The translations under genes and the position numbers were made by a program. Positions 9,163 to 18,037 of a stretch of 64,000 nt of DNA are shown piece by piece (the first letter of the stretch is position 1; the number at the start of each line of letters is the position of its first letter). Source of the DNA: Pseudomonadota bacterium (GTDB lineage Bacteria > Pseudomonadota > Gammaproteobacteria > Steroidobacterales > Woeseiaceae); contig JAQCAD010000002.1 in assembly GCA_027621915.1 (NCBI GenBank), forward strand, positions 1-64,000, written 5' to 3'. Below the pieces are notes generated by a model. It worked only from the letters and a program-made list of their open reading frames with translations, did no database searches and was not told the DNA's origin.

Positions 9163-9270
9163 GAACTCCTGCCTGAACGCCAGAACAAAAAACCGTTGCG
9201 GCCCTGTAAATCGCGCCGCGTCAATAGCATTTGCGGGCATCCGGTGTTAGAACTGACTATGAGCGGTTGA

Positions 9271-9291
9271 GCGTCACACATGCTGTGACGC
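9271..9291. promoter_or_regulatory. perfect inverted repeat in divergent promoter region
   Basis: GCGTCACA (9271-9278) and TGTGACGC (9284-9291) pair perfectly around CATGC. The repeat lies between the start of the minus-strand lipoprotein gene (9162) and the plus-strand DUF924 gene (9366), where an operator for either could be. The half-site order is the reverse of a CRP site, so I do not assign a regulator. Confidence 0.35.
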
Positions 9292-9365
9292 GGTTCGCAT
9301 AACCACCGGAACCCCCCCTGTTTCGGCACAATCGCCATATTGTGAAAACCTGCAGGGCGAACCAG

Positions 9366-10034
9366 ATGACAGTGAAACTTCTCAGCGAGAGCGAAGGCGC
9401 AACGATTAATGATGATGATCAGAACAGAATAGACGCGATTCTGGCGTTCTGGTTCAAGGAAAAGCAGCTGACGGCCCCGCAGATCGATGGCCGGATGGAT
9501 GTCTGGTTTGGTGAGGATCCTTTGTTCGACGAGGAGGTTGCGCAGAACTTCACAAACGATGTCGAGAGCGCGTCAGAGGGACTGCTTAATCATTGGGCGC
9601 AGGAACCCACCGGACGTCTTGCGTTAATCCTTCTGCTTGATCAGTTTCGCCGCAATATATACAGAAACCAGGCTGAGGCTTTCGCAGAGGACAAAGCCGC
9701 GCTGAAACTTTGTGTCGAGGGCGCCATGCAGAAAAAAGACAGGGGCCTGACACCTATTCAACGAGCATTTTTCTACATGCCGTTGCAGCATGCAGAATCT
9801 CGGAAAGTGCAGCAGAAGTCGCGCCAGATATTTGGCAAGCTTTCGGACGCCGTATCGGCTACATATAAGGAGACATTCGAAACAATCGCGCAGTTTGCCG
9901 ATTTGCATGCCGACATCATCGAGCAGTTCGGTCGCTTCCCGCATCGAAACGGCATTCTCGGCCGCGAGAATTCGCCAGAGGAAGATGAGTACCTGGCAAG
10001 TGATACGCCCGACTTCAGTCAGGGCGAGAGTTGA
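9366..10034 (+). CDS. DUF924 family protein
   Basis: A 222-residue soluble protein. The family signatures are IDAILAFWF near the N-terminus, DVWFGEDPLFDEEVAQNF, LALILLLDQFRRNIYR, RAFFYMPLQHAES and the C-terminal FGRFPHRNGILGRENSPEEDEYL. The helical fold resembles tetratricopeptide repeats; no activity is established. A GTG at 9342 would add eight residues; I prefer ATG 9366 because it directly precedes the conserved start, but the ribosome site is weak for both. The stop lies one base before the stop of the convergent MATE gene. Confidence 0.85.
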   Translation: MTVKLLSESEGATINDDDQNRIDAILAFWFKEKQLTAPQIDGRMDVWFGEDPLFDEEVAQNFTNDVESASEGLLNHWAQEPTGRLALILLLDQFRRNIYRNQAEAFAEDKAALKLCVEGAMQKKDRGLTPIQRAFFYMPLQHAESRKVQQKSRQIFGKLSDAVSATYKETFETIAQFADLHADIIEQFGRFPHRNGILGRENSPEEDEYLASDTPDFSQGES

Positions 10035-10035
10035 C

Positions 10036-11403
10036 TCAGGCGTCCGCCAGGATTTGTTTCGACAATCGATTGAAGCGAATCGTTAACAGCACAGCAGCAA
10101 CAGTTAATCCCAGTACGAACCCTCCCCAGATGTAGGACGGTGGCGCGCGATACGTTACGGTCGCCATATAAGCGAGGGGAAATCCAAGAACCCAGTATGC
10201 GAACGTGTTTATCAGCATCGGCATCCTGGTGTCCTTGTAACCCCGAAGCGCTCCGGCTGCACCGATTTGTACTCCGTCGGCGATTTGAAAAATTGCTGCC
10301 ATTAACAACAAGCTGATCGCAATGCGCGTGACTGACGGGTCATTCGTATAAATTCCAACAACCGCATCGCGGAACAACAACAGGAATGCCGCCGAGCAGG
10401 CCATGAACAGGATACACATCAGTATTCCTGCTGCCCCGCCCAAACGCGCGGCCACCGCATTACCGGCGCCCAACGCATGCCCTATTCGAACTGTTGTGGC
10501 GGCGCTTATCGCGAGCGGAATCATGAACATTGTTGCGGCAAAGTTAAGCGCAATCTGATGAGCCGCAGTGACATCAGCACCGCGAGTTCCAACGAGTATT
10601 GAAACTGCGGAAAAAAGACCGGCTTCCGCGGTTATCGTGACTGCGATTGGTGTGCCGAGCGCCAAAATTTCCTTCAACACAGGCATGCGAATAGGCGCCA
10701 TGTGATCGAAAATTTTCAGCGCGCGATAGATCGGCTTGCGTGCGACATAAATTGTCATCACGAACACCATCAACCACATTGTGATTGCACTCGCCATGCC
10801 ACAGCCAACGGCGCCATATGCGGGCATACCGAAGTGTCCGTACATCAATACCCAGTTCAGGAATACGTTGCTGACAAGCGCCAACAGGGAGGTGTACATG
10901 ATCGGCCGCGTAAATCCGATACCCTCTGACGTAAATCGAAATGCCAGGAAAGCACAGATTGCCGGCGCCCCAAACATGATGGCCCGAACGTATCCGATTG
11001 TCGTATCACGAAATCCCGCATCGATGCCGAGATGGGTGAGGACCGGATCAACGAATAACTGTGTCAGCGTAAACAGCGTCAGGCCAAGCACCATCGCCAG
11101 CCAAAGTCCCTGCCGGGTATAGCGACCGATCATTTCCGGCCGACCAGCGCCATAAAATCGGGCCGCGATTGGTGAGATCGACATCATCAGGCCCAAACAG
11201 ACGGTAAATCCGAGAAACCAGACGCTGCCTCCAACCGCTACGGCTGCCAGTGACTCGGCGCCAAGTCGGCCGGCCATTACCGCATCGGCAAACTGCATAC
11301 CCGCGATCGACAGGTTATTCACGATAAGCGGACCCGCTAAACGTAACAACGCCCGGGCCTCTTCAAGCCATTTATCAAACGATCCGAACACAGTGATTGC
11401 CAA
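10036..11403 (-). CDS. MATE family efflux transporter, NorM type
   Basis: A 455-residue, about 12-helix inner-membrane exporter. The N-terminal LAGPLIVNNLSIAGMQFAD with VMAGRLGAESLAAVAVG is the NorM/YdhE form of MATE helix 1, coupled to Na+ or H+. The second half repeats the pattern (LALGTPIAVTITAEAGLF). It is the third MATE gene within 11 kb and belongs to a different branch from the other two, so they are not recent duplicates. No co-directional neighbour; the 100-base gap to the thiolase holds divergent promoters. Drug, cationic metabolite or flavin-type substrates are all possible. Confidence 0.92.
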   Translation of the reverse strand: MAITVFGSFDKWLEEARALLRLAGPLIVNNLSIAGMQFADAVMAGRLGAESLAAVAVGGSVWFLGFTVCLGLMMSISPIAARFYGAGRPEMIGRYTRQGLWLAMVLGLTLFTLTQLFVDPVLTHLGIDAGFRDTTIGYVRAIMFGAPAICAFLAFRFTSEGIGFTRPIMYTSLLALVSNVFLNWVLMYGHFGMPAYGAVGCGMASAITMWLMVFVMTIYVARKPIYRALKIFDHMAPIRMPVLKEILALGTPIAVTITAEAGLFSAVSILVGTRGADVTAAHQIALNFAATMFMIPLAISAATTVRIGHALGAGNAVAARLGGAAGILMCILFMACSAAFLLLFRDAVVGIYTNDPSVTRIAISLLLMAAIFQIADGVQIGAAGALRGYKDTRMPMLINTFAYWVLGFPLAYMATVTYRAPPSYIWGGFVLGLTVAAVLLTIRFNRLSKQILADA

Positions 11404-11504
11404 GCCAGATATCGAATTCTGCCGACTCTATCACGAAGCGCTTAACCATCCGTCCAGCTATGGTGTAAAGTTGCCGTGGCATCGGCATCTGTATGGAGAC
11501 AGAT

Positions 11505-12791
11505 ATGTTGCATGACGGTAAGGCGAGACGAGTTGCTGTCGTCGGCGGGATCAGAATTCCTTTTTGCAGAGCGAATTCCGTTTATGCGAATAACTCGAAC
11601 CTGGAGATGATGACGGCCACGTTAACGGCCCTGGTGGGAAAATACGATCTCAAGGGGCAGGTCATCGGGGACGTTGCTCTCGGCGCTGTTATCAAGCATT
11701 CCAGGGACTGGAATCTGGCCCGGGAATCCGTCATCGGTTCTGGCCTTTCATTGCGCACGCCCGCGGTCGACATGCAGCGTGCCTGCGGCACCAGCATTGA
11801 AGCCTGCATCAATATTGCCAACAAGATCGCACTCGGCCAGATCGATTCGGGCATCGCCGGCGGCACCGACTCCATCAGCGATGCGCCAATCGTTTTCAAT
11901 GACCGCTTTCGGTCGATATTGCTTCGCAGTCATCGGGGGCGATCGTTTTTGAACAAGTTGACTCCCTGGTTCGGACTTCGTCCGGGTCACTTCGCACCGG
12001 AGCTTCCCGGCGTGACGGAACCGCGCACCGGTCTCTCCATGGGTGAGAGCATGGAGATCACTGCAAAAGAATTTGAGGTTTCCCGGGATCACCAGGACCA
12101 GTTGGCATTGTCCAGCCACATTAAGGCTGCCGCTGCATATGATGCCGGTTTTTATGAGGATCTCATCGCTCCGTTCATGGAAGCCGAAGAAGATAACAAT
12201 ATTCGCAGGGACACCACGTTTGAGAAATTAAAGAAACTCAAGCCGGTTTTTGACAAGAGTGAATCCGGCACGCTGACCGCCGGCAACAGCACGCCACTGA
12301 CGGATGGTGCGGCGGCTGTGCTGCTCGCGTCGGAAGCCTGGGCAGAGCTGAAAAACGTACCGGTCATTGCATACCTGACTCATTGCAAAGTCGCAGCCGT
12401 TAACTTCATCAACGACGACGGCTTGTTAATGGCACCGGTGTATGCGGTTTCGGAAATGCTGAAAGACGCCGGGCTCAGTTTGCAGGACTTCGATTACTAC
12501 GAGATTCATGAGGCATTCGCGGCGCAAACCATCGCGACGCTGGTCGCGTGGCAGTCAGAGGCGTTCTGCCGCAATCGACTGGGCAGGAACCAGGCGATGG
12601 GCCCTATCGATCTCTCAAAACTAAACGTTAAGGGCGGCAGCATTGCGATCGGACACCCGTTTGCCGCCACTGGCGCGCGGGTCATTGCGACAATGGCCAA
12701 GTTGTTGCATGAGAAGGGTAGTGGGCGCGGCCTCGTATCCGTTTGTACGGCTGGTGGCATGGGCGTCACAGCGATTCTGGAAGCCGCGTAG
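11505..12791 (+). CDS. acetyl-CoA C-acyltransferase (FadI-like thiolase)
   Basis: A 428-residue thiolase catalysing thiolytic cleavage of 3-ketoacyl-CoA (or the reverse condensation). Catalytic residues are visible: nucleophile Cys94 in MQRACGTS, His in YEIHEAFAAQ, GHPFAATGAR, and the second Cys in VCTAGGMG. The segments EDNNIRRDTTFEKLKKLKPVFD and TAGNSTPLTDGAAAV match the anaerobic beta-oxidation enzyme FadI rather than FadA. ATG 11505 has GGAGA seven bases upstream and is preferred over ATG 11493. No FadJ/FadB partner is next to it, so the partner must be elsewhere; an acetoacetyl-CoA thiolase role cannot be excluded. Confidence 0.88.
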   Translation: MLHDGKARRVAVVGGIRIPFCRANSVYANNSNLEMMTATLTALVGKYDLKGQVIGDVALGAVIKHSRDWNLARESVIGSGLSLRTPAVDMQRACGTSIEACINIANKIALGQIDSGIAGGTDSISDAPIVFNDRFRSILLRSHRGRSFLNKLTPWFGLRPGHFAPELPGVTEPRTGLSMGESMEITAKEFEVSRDHQDQLALSSHIKAAAAYDAGFYEDLIAPFMEAEEDNNIRRDTTFEKLKKLKPVFDKSESGTLTAGNSTPLTDGAAAVLLASEAWAELKNVPVIAYLTHCKVAAVNFINDDGLLMAPVYAVSEMLKDAGLSLQDFDYYEIHEAFAAQTIATLVAWQSEAFCRNRLGRNQAMGPIDLSKLNVKGGSIAIGHPFAATGARVIATMAKLLHEKGSGRGLVSVCTAGGMGVTAILEAA

Positions 12792-12920
12792 CAGCATTAG
12801 CTCGACGGACCCGATCGTCGGGTTCTCACCAATTGCGGGGTCGACCTTGCACGGCAACAGGGCGGTCGACATGATGGTTCGCAACTAGATCCAAAAACAA
12901 GCCAGCAACCGGGGAATAAC

Positions 12921-14639
12921 ATGGACGACCTGAGCCAGACACTCGCGACGATCAATGCGGTTCTCTGGAATGAGACGTGGATTCTCATTATCGCCGGCAC
13001 CGGCGTTCTGTTTACGGTTTGGAGCGGGTTCTGCCAGTTCCGTGCGCTGACGCACGGCCCTCGAGTCGTCAGTGGAGTCTACGACGACGCCAACGATCCG
13101 GGTGCCATCAATCATTTCCAGGCCTTGTCCGCAGCATTGTCAGGAACAGTCGGGCTTGGAAATATTGGAGGTGTCGCGCTCGCCATCACGTTGGGCGGGC
13201 CTGGTGCAATATTCTGGATGTGGATAGTCGGTTTCCTCGGCATGGCTATCAAGTTCGTCGAAGTTACGTTGTCGATGCTCTACCGAAATACGGACGATCC
13301 TGATAATCCTCACGGTGGACCGATGTGGGTCGCGGGCAGCGCACTCAAGAAGATGAAGCCCAAACTTGGTTGGCTCGGCACCGTTCTCGCGTTTCTTTTT
13401 TCGTTTTGCGTGATGATGTCTTCGGGAACCGGCGGCAATATGTTCCAGGCCTGGAACGTCGCCGACATCACCAACGAATATTTTGGTGTCTCGGGATGGA
13501 TCACTGGCGCCATTCTTACTGTCATTGTCGGCGCGGTACTCATCGGTGGTATCAAACGTATTGGCAAAGTCGCCGGCATGCTCGTTCCGGGAATGGTGCT
13601 GATTTACGTCGTCGCCGGCTTCTACGTTCTCTTCGCCAACTTTGGCCAGATTCCGGAACTGCTCGCCCTGATTATCACCTCCGCATTTACGCCGACGGAG
13701 GCAACAGGCGCATTCGTCGGTGGCACAGTCGCTTCTGCTTTTCTGTTTGGCATGAAGCGTGCAATTTTCTCAAACGAGGCGGGACAGGGCTCATCAGCGA
13801 TTGCGCATGCTGCCGCCAAGACCAATGAACCTGTCCGCGAAGGCCTCGTGGGCGGCATGGAGCCGTTCATCGACACGATTGTGGTTTGCACATTCACGGC
13901 CCTGATCATTCTATCGACCGGAATCTGGAGCCGCGCCCCCGATGTCGCCTTCAGTGAAATTCCACAACCGATTCAAAATGGGACCAACTGGGATTATCCG
14001 GATACAAAACTTGGCGCCGGGGAGTGGCAGGACCAGGAACCCGTGTTGATGATCGTCAGAGCTGGCGAAAATCCGGCCACAGGCCAGGAGTTTCATCGGG
14101 TCAATGGGAGCGTATCCTCAACAGGCAACGGCTATGTGGCGACGTGGCAGCCGTTTGACAGTGATATTGAACCGCAAATCATCGGTGGGGGTTTTTACCA
14201 GGATTACGTGGGCGCAACGTTAACAGCGAAAGCGTTTGACTCGGTCGCGCCAGGACTCGGAAAGTGGTTGATCACAATTGCCTCCTGGCTATTCGCGATA
14301 TCGACGATCATCGCGTGGGGTTATTACGGTGAGCAGGGCGCCATTTACATGATGGGCAGCAAGAGCGCGATGCCTTATCGCCTGATCTATTGCTCTTTGA
14401 CCTTCGTCGCGACGCTGGGGCACATCAAGACCAGCGCTGATCTCGATAATATGACCGGCATCGGTCTGGGCGTCATCATCTATGCGAATTTGCCCATTTG
14501 CTGGATATTCGGCTACCAGGCCATACGAGCCTACAAAGATTACATTGCCCGACTCAAAGACGGGCGCATGGGACCGGACCATCCACCGCCGAGCATTGAC
14601 GATCTGATCAGCGGCCGGAACGTGCAAAAACAGATTTAG
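12921..14639 (+). CDS. AGCS family sodium:alanine/glycine symporter with extended loop
   Basis: A 572-residue inner-membrane Na+/amino-acid symporter. Family signatures are GTVGLGNIGGVALAITLGGPGAIFWMW (residues about 75-101), the GGPMWV segment and KRAIFSNEAGQGSSAIAHAAA (279-299). A GGGGAA ribosome site precedes the ATG. It is longer than the usual 440-500 residues because about 65 extra residues (roughly 338-435, rich in Pro, Gly and Asp) lie between two late helices, where the paralogue at 29919 has a short loop. The insert most likely faces the periplasm. Substrate is probably alanine or glycine by family; the loop may alter this. Confidence 0.9.
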   Translation: MDDLSQTLATINAVLWNETWILIIAGTGVLFTVWSGFCQFRALTHGPRVVSGVYDDANDPGAINHFQALSAALSGTVGLGNIGGVALAITLGGPGAIFWMWIVGFLGMAIKFVEVTLSMLYRNTDDPDNPHGGPMWVAGSALKKMKPKLGWLGTVLAFLFSFCVMMSSGTGGNMFQAWNVADITNEYFGVSGWITGAILTVIVGAVLIGGIKRIGKVAGMLVPGMVLIYVVAGFYVLFANFGQIPELLALIITSAFTPTEATGAFVGGTVASAFLFGMKRAIFSNEAGQGSSAIAHAAAKTNEPVREGLVGGMEPFIDTIVVCTFTALIILSTGIWSRAPDVAFSEIPQPIQNGTNWDYPDTKLGAGEWQDQEPVLMIVRAGENPATGQEFHRVNGSVSSTGNGYVATWQPFDSDIEPQIIGGGFYQDYVGATLTAKAFDSVAPGLGKWLITIASWLFAISTIIAWGYYGEQGAIYMMGSKSAMPYRLIYCSLTFVATLGHIKTSADLDNMTGIGLGVIIYANLPICWIFGYQAIRAYKDYIARLKDGRMGPDHPPPSIDDLISGRNVQKQI

Positions 14640-14687
14640 TAATCGGGAGTCGTATTTTCAAAAGACCACTAACGTCGTTCACGATTG

Positions 14688-15191
14688 TCAATCTTCGCTG
14701 GATTCCTGCCGGCGCTTTCCCAATGCGAGTTTGTGTAACGACGCAATTGCCTTGTCCAGACGTTCTTTCGCCTGTTTGGTAACGCCACCTTTTCGATATT
14801 CGTCGATCACAAAATTCTCGACCCGACTGACCATCGCGTCGATATCCCCATCGGGAAATTTCACTTTGTCCGGCCGGGACTCCGGCAGCAGGTCGGCGGC
14901 ACCGAACAGGTTAATCCAGCGCTCACTTTTTTTACCCAGCCGCATCACCCGATAAAACTCATTGCCGGCGCTGCAATCGGACTTTGCAAGGCTAACGATT
15001 CCGGCGAAGAGAGAAACCGGCACGAGGACCACGTCCCTTACGCCATCCACAATGAGTTTCATCTGCAAGACAGCAATGTTGCGAATCAGTGTCCATTGTT
15101 CCGCACCCCTGTTTCCATTTAATTGTCGCGGCTTATCAGGCACTGGTCTGCTCCCTGTTCGATTCCAACAATAATACGTCATTAGTGGCAT
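14688..15191 (-). CDS. uncharacterised protein, membrane-associated N-terminal half
   Basis: A protein of about 167 residues that I do not recognise. The middle has an amphipathic to hydrophobic stretch (VLQMKLIVDGVRDVVLVPVSLFAGIVSLA), then a charged C-terminal part with WINLFGAADLLPES, a D/E-rich segment and a Lys/Arg-rich tail (KQAKERLDKAIASLHKLALGKRR) likely to be a helical hairpin. The start is uncertain: ATGs at 15236, 15191 and 15182 are possible and none has a good ribosome site; I use 15191. It sits alone between the convergent AGCS gene and the divergent hemH. Confidence 0.6.
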   Translation of the reverse strand: MPLMTYYCWNRTGSRPVPDKPRQLNGNRGAEQWTLIRNIAVLQMKLIVDGVRDVVLVPVSLFAGIVSLAKSDCSAGNEFYRVMRLGKKSERWINLFGAADLLPESRPDKVKFPDGDIDAMVSRVENFVIDEYRKGGVTKQAKERLDKAIASLHKLALGKRRQESSED

Positions 15192-15256
15192 GCGTCCCGC
15201 CAATTTAGTACTGTGCGTCAAACACTTACGCGACATGGCTGCCTTTGCTGGATTTT

Positions 15257-16369
15257 ATGCCGCAATACAAATCTACACCGAATTTCGAACATGGGCTGCC
15301 GGAGTCGCTCGGCGTCCTCCTGGTCAACCTTGGGACACCGGATGCACCAACACCGGTCGCCGTGCGACGTTTTTTGAGCGAATTTCTGTCCGATCCGCGA
15401 GTTGTCGAACTTCCGAGACTGATCTGGCTACCGGTACTACACGGCTACATACTTCGAACGCGACCCCGGCGATCGGCTGCGGCGTATCGAAAAATCTGGA
15501 CCGAGCCGGGTTCTCCGCTACTCGTTCATTCCATGAATATCGCCGTTGCACTACAGAGGCTTTTGACGGAAAGGCTGGACGGCTCGGTTTGTGTCGAACT
15601 TGCCATGTCATACGGCAATCCGTCCATCCCGCTCGCGTTGCAAAAGATGCATGAGCAGCAAGTTCGGCGACTTATCGTTTTGCCCCTCTATCCTCAGTAT
15701 TCCGGCACGACAACTGCCTCGGTTTTTGATGCGGTGACGCGGGAGCTTTCGACGTGCCGATGGGTGCCGGAATTGCGTTTTATCAGCCACTATCACGATC
15801 ACGCAAATTACATCGCAGCCCTGGCGGCGAGCGTACGTGAATTCTGGAGTGTACGAGGACGTGGTGAACGATTACTCATGTCGTTTCACGGGGTGCCGCA
15901 ACGCACACTTGCCAGCGGCGATCCTTATCATTGTCAGTGTCAGAAAACCGGACGGCTGTTGGCGCAGGCACTGGAACTCAGCGACGACCAGTGGCAACTG
16001 GCTTTTCAATCGAGAGTGGGTCGCGAAAAGTGGCTTGAGCCTTATACGGATGAAACGCTTCGGCAGTGGGGGCGTGACAAAAATGGCAACATCGACGTCG
16101 TTTGCCCGGGATTCGCCGTTGACTGCCTGGAAACGCTCGAGGAAATAGAATTACAAAATGCGGCTCTGTTTTCCGCATCCGGCGGTGGCGACCTTCGCTA
16201 CATTCCCGCGCTTAACGTCCGGGATGACCACGTGACTTTTCTCGGTGGCCTTGTCGAAAAACACGTCGGCGGCTGGCCGGAAGCGTCCACCGATCGAAAC
16301 CCGTCAGAAACTTCCCGTCAACTGGCCAATACCCTGCGGCGCGCGCGCGAGATGGGTGCGAGTTGTTAG
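15257..16369 (+). CDS. hemH: ferrochelatase
   Basis: A 370-residue enzyme inserting Fe2+ into protoporphyrin IX, the last step of haem b synthesis, at the inner face of the cytoplasmic membrane. Visible signatures: GVLLVNLGTPDAPT at the N-terminus, PLYPQYSGTTTAS, the metal-ligand His in LLMSFHGVPQRTL, the QSRVGREKWLEPYT loop and the acidic CPGFAVDCLETLEEI helix. Length fits the bacterial family, with a slightly long C-terminal tail. ATG 15257 is preferred to the TTG at 15245. The stop overlaps the likely start of the downstream VOC gene. Other haem genes in the window (hemF, hemB) are in separate units. Confidence 0.93.
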   Translation: MPQYKSTPNFEHGLPESLGVLLVNLGTPDAPTPVAVRRFLSEFLSDPRVVELPRLIWLPVLHGYILRTRPRRSAAAYRKIWTEPGSPLLVHSMNIAVALQRLLTERLDGSVCVELAMSYGNPSIPLALQKMHEQQVRRLIVLPLYPQYSGTTTASVFDAVTRELSTCRWVPELRFISHYHDHANYIAALAASVREFWSVRGRGERLLMSFHGVPQRTLASGDPYHCQCQKTGRLLAQALELSDDQWQLAFQSRVGREKWLEPYTDETLRQWGRDKNGNIDVVCPGFAVDCLETLEEIELQNAALFSASGGGDLRYIPALNVRDDHVTFLGGLVEKHVGGWPEASTDRNPSETSRQLANTLRRAREMGASC

Positions 16370-17133
16370 GGCGGTATCTCGAATTCAGCGTCCCGGCGCC
16401 GGATATCCTGGAGTCGCTGGGTTTTTACAAATCACTCGGATTCCATGAGCTGAACAGCCGCGACGTCTGGCCTTACCGGTACGCTGTCGTCAGCGATGGC
16501 GAGCTCTGTATCGGATTGCACGATCGGGAATTTGCCGGTCCTGCACTTACCTTCGTCCATCATGAAGTGGCCAAAGAAGCCCGGTCAATGACCGACCATC
16601 GTTTCGAATTTGAATACCTGAAAATCGACGATGAGTCGTTTAACGAACTCGGATTCGTGGACCACGATGGCCACCTGGTCACAATGATCGAGGCGCGTAC
16701 GTTTTCGAAACCACACGATGACATGCGAAATTCGCTTTGTGGCCACTGGTTTGAAACCACGTTACCGGTTCGCGATACCTTGCGAGCCGGGCTGTTCTGG
16801 GCACCGCTTGCGCCGGAACTGTTACGCATGCGGGAAGAGCCGACGACGCACATGCGCTTCAACGCGGGCGGAATGCCGCTGGGTTTGAGCGAGAGCATCG
16901 CCCTGACAGGCCCGTCACTCTGTTTTCGCTGCGAGGATCGCGAGGCGGTCTGGATCGCCCTTGCGAAGAGCGGGTTCATACACAAGGAGTATCCGGGTTT
17001 CGAAGGTGCGTTTATGTCGATTACCGCGCCGGAGGGAACAACCCTCTACCTGTTTGCAGAAGATTTCCTTGGGGAGCTTTACGAGGTCGCCGAACTTGAC
17101 GAAGTTCCGCCAGCACAACCACAAAATGATTGA
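16363..17133 (+). CDS. VOC family (glyoxalase/bleomycin-resistance-like) protein
   Basis: A 256-residue protein with two tandem VOC modules: the first opens YLEFSVPAPDILESLGFYKSLGF (about residues 5-27) and ends near LVTMIEAR; the second runs about 120-245 and contains DTLRAGLFWAPLAPELL and TTLYLFAEDFLGELYE. VOC proteins bind a metal or small ligand in a paired beta-alpha-beta-beta-beta fold and act as lyases, dioxygenases or binding proteins; the activity here cannot be named. The start is a TTG inside the hemH stop region (seven-base overlap), implying coupling to hemH. The first in-frame ATG is far inside domain one, so TTG is the best choice. Confidence 0.78.
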   Translation: MLGRYLEFSVPAPDILESLGFYKSLGFHELNSRDVWPYRYAVVSDGELCIGLHDREFAGPALTFVHHEVAKEARSMTDHRFEFEYLKIDDESFNELGFVDHDGHLVTMIEARTFSKPHDDMRNSLCGHWFETTLPVRDTLRAGLFWAPLAPELLRMREEPTTHMRFNAGGMPLGLSESIALTGPSLCFRCEDREAVWIALAKSGFIHKEYPGFEGAFMSITAPEGTTLYLFAEDFLGELYEVAELDEVPPAQPQND

Positions 17134-17144
17134 TCAGAAAGCAA

Positions 17145-18014
17145 CTAAGTCATTTCCTGCAACATTCGTTCTGCACGCGCGAGGTACGTTGCGCCAAATA
17201 TATTGAGATGATTGAGCACATGATAGAGCTGATACAGACGCTCTCGTCGCTCGTGACCGGCAGACATCGGCCAGGCCTCTTCGTAGGCTTCGTAGAACGC
17301 GGGACCGAAACCGCCAAACAGCTTTGTCATCGCGATATCTGACTCTCTGTCGCCATAGTAAACCGCGGGGTCGAAGATAACCGGCGTACTATCGGCCGCA
17401 GCCCAGTTGCCGCCCCATAGATCGCCGTGCAACAGTGATGCCTCGGGCCAGTAGTCACTGAAATAGTGGCCGATGTTATCGAGCAGGCGCATCCCCAGCA
17501 ATTGCAGGTCGCCCCGGAATCCATTCTCTGCAGCAAGCTCCAGCTGGAACGCGAGCCGGTTCTCCTTATAAAACCGGACCCAGTCATCACTCCACCCGTT
17601 ACGCTGCCGTGTTGGTCCTATCGTGTTGTCACGCCGCCAGCCAAACCTGTCCGCAGAATACCGATGCAGTTTCGCAAGGTTCCTGCCGAGCATCCACTCG
17701 GTGCTCTCTGATGCGAGCTGAAAATCGATCCATTCCATGGCCAACAGGCTTTCTGTCCTGGAATAGACACATCCGAGGACCTTCGGCACACGAATGGCTT
17801 TGGCCTGGGCGAGCTCTTTCAGCCCATCGGCCTCGGCCAGAAACATTTCCAGGGAACTGAGTGGCCCCGTCTTGAGAAAGACTGGCTGGTTTTCCGCCCG
17901 GGCGCGCCAGGCCGAACTGATGCCACCGCCGCCAACCGGGCGCGGCATATCACTGACGGACACGCGAATATCGTGCTCTCGAAGTGCGGTAAACAGTTTT
18001 TGCCATTGGGGCAT
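17145..18014 (-). CDS. fructosamine kinase family protein
   Basis: A 289-residue soluble kinase of the fructosamine-3-kinase/YniA family. The kinase core is intact: GGGGISSAWRARAENQPVFLK for nucleotide binding, the catalytic LLHGDLWGGNW (Asp as base) and the metal site IFDPAVYYGDRESDIAM. These enzymes phosphorylate sugar-amine adducts so that glycated proteins break down, a repair role. It is the last gene of a minus-strand set with an exonuclease gene 23 bases upstream and an HNH nuclease before that. Length matches the family (about 285-300). True substrate (ribulosamine or erythrulosamine) is not decidable. Confidence 0.9.
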   Translation of the reverse strand: MPQWQKLFTALREHDIRVSVSDMPRPVGGGGISSAWRARAENQPVFLKTGPLSSLEMFLAEADGLKELAQAKAIRVPKVLGCVYSRTESLLAMEWIDFQLASESTEWMLGRNLAKLHRYSADRFGWRRDNTIGPTRQRNGWSDDWVRFYKENRLAFQLELAAENGFRGDLQLLGMRLLDNIGHYFSDYWPEASLLHGDLWGGNWAAADSTPVIFDPAVYYGDRESDIAMTKLFGGFGPAFYEAYEEAWPMSAGHERRERLYQLYHVLNHLNIFGATYLARAERMLQEMT

Positions 18015-18037
18015 AGCCTAATTATAGCCCGCTATCT

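Noticed and set aside
12810-12824. ACCCGA-TCG-TCGGGT hairpin after the thiolase gene
   Set aside because: Perfect but short stem without a following T tract; not reliable as a terminator.
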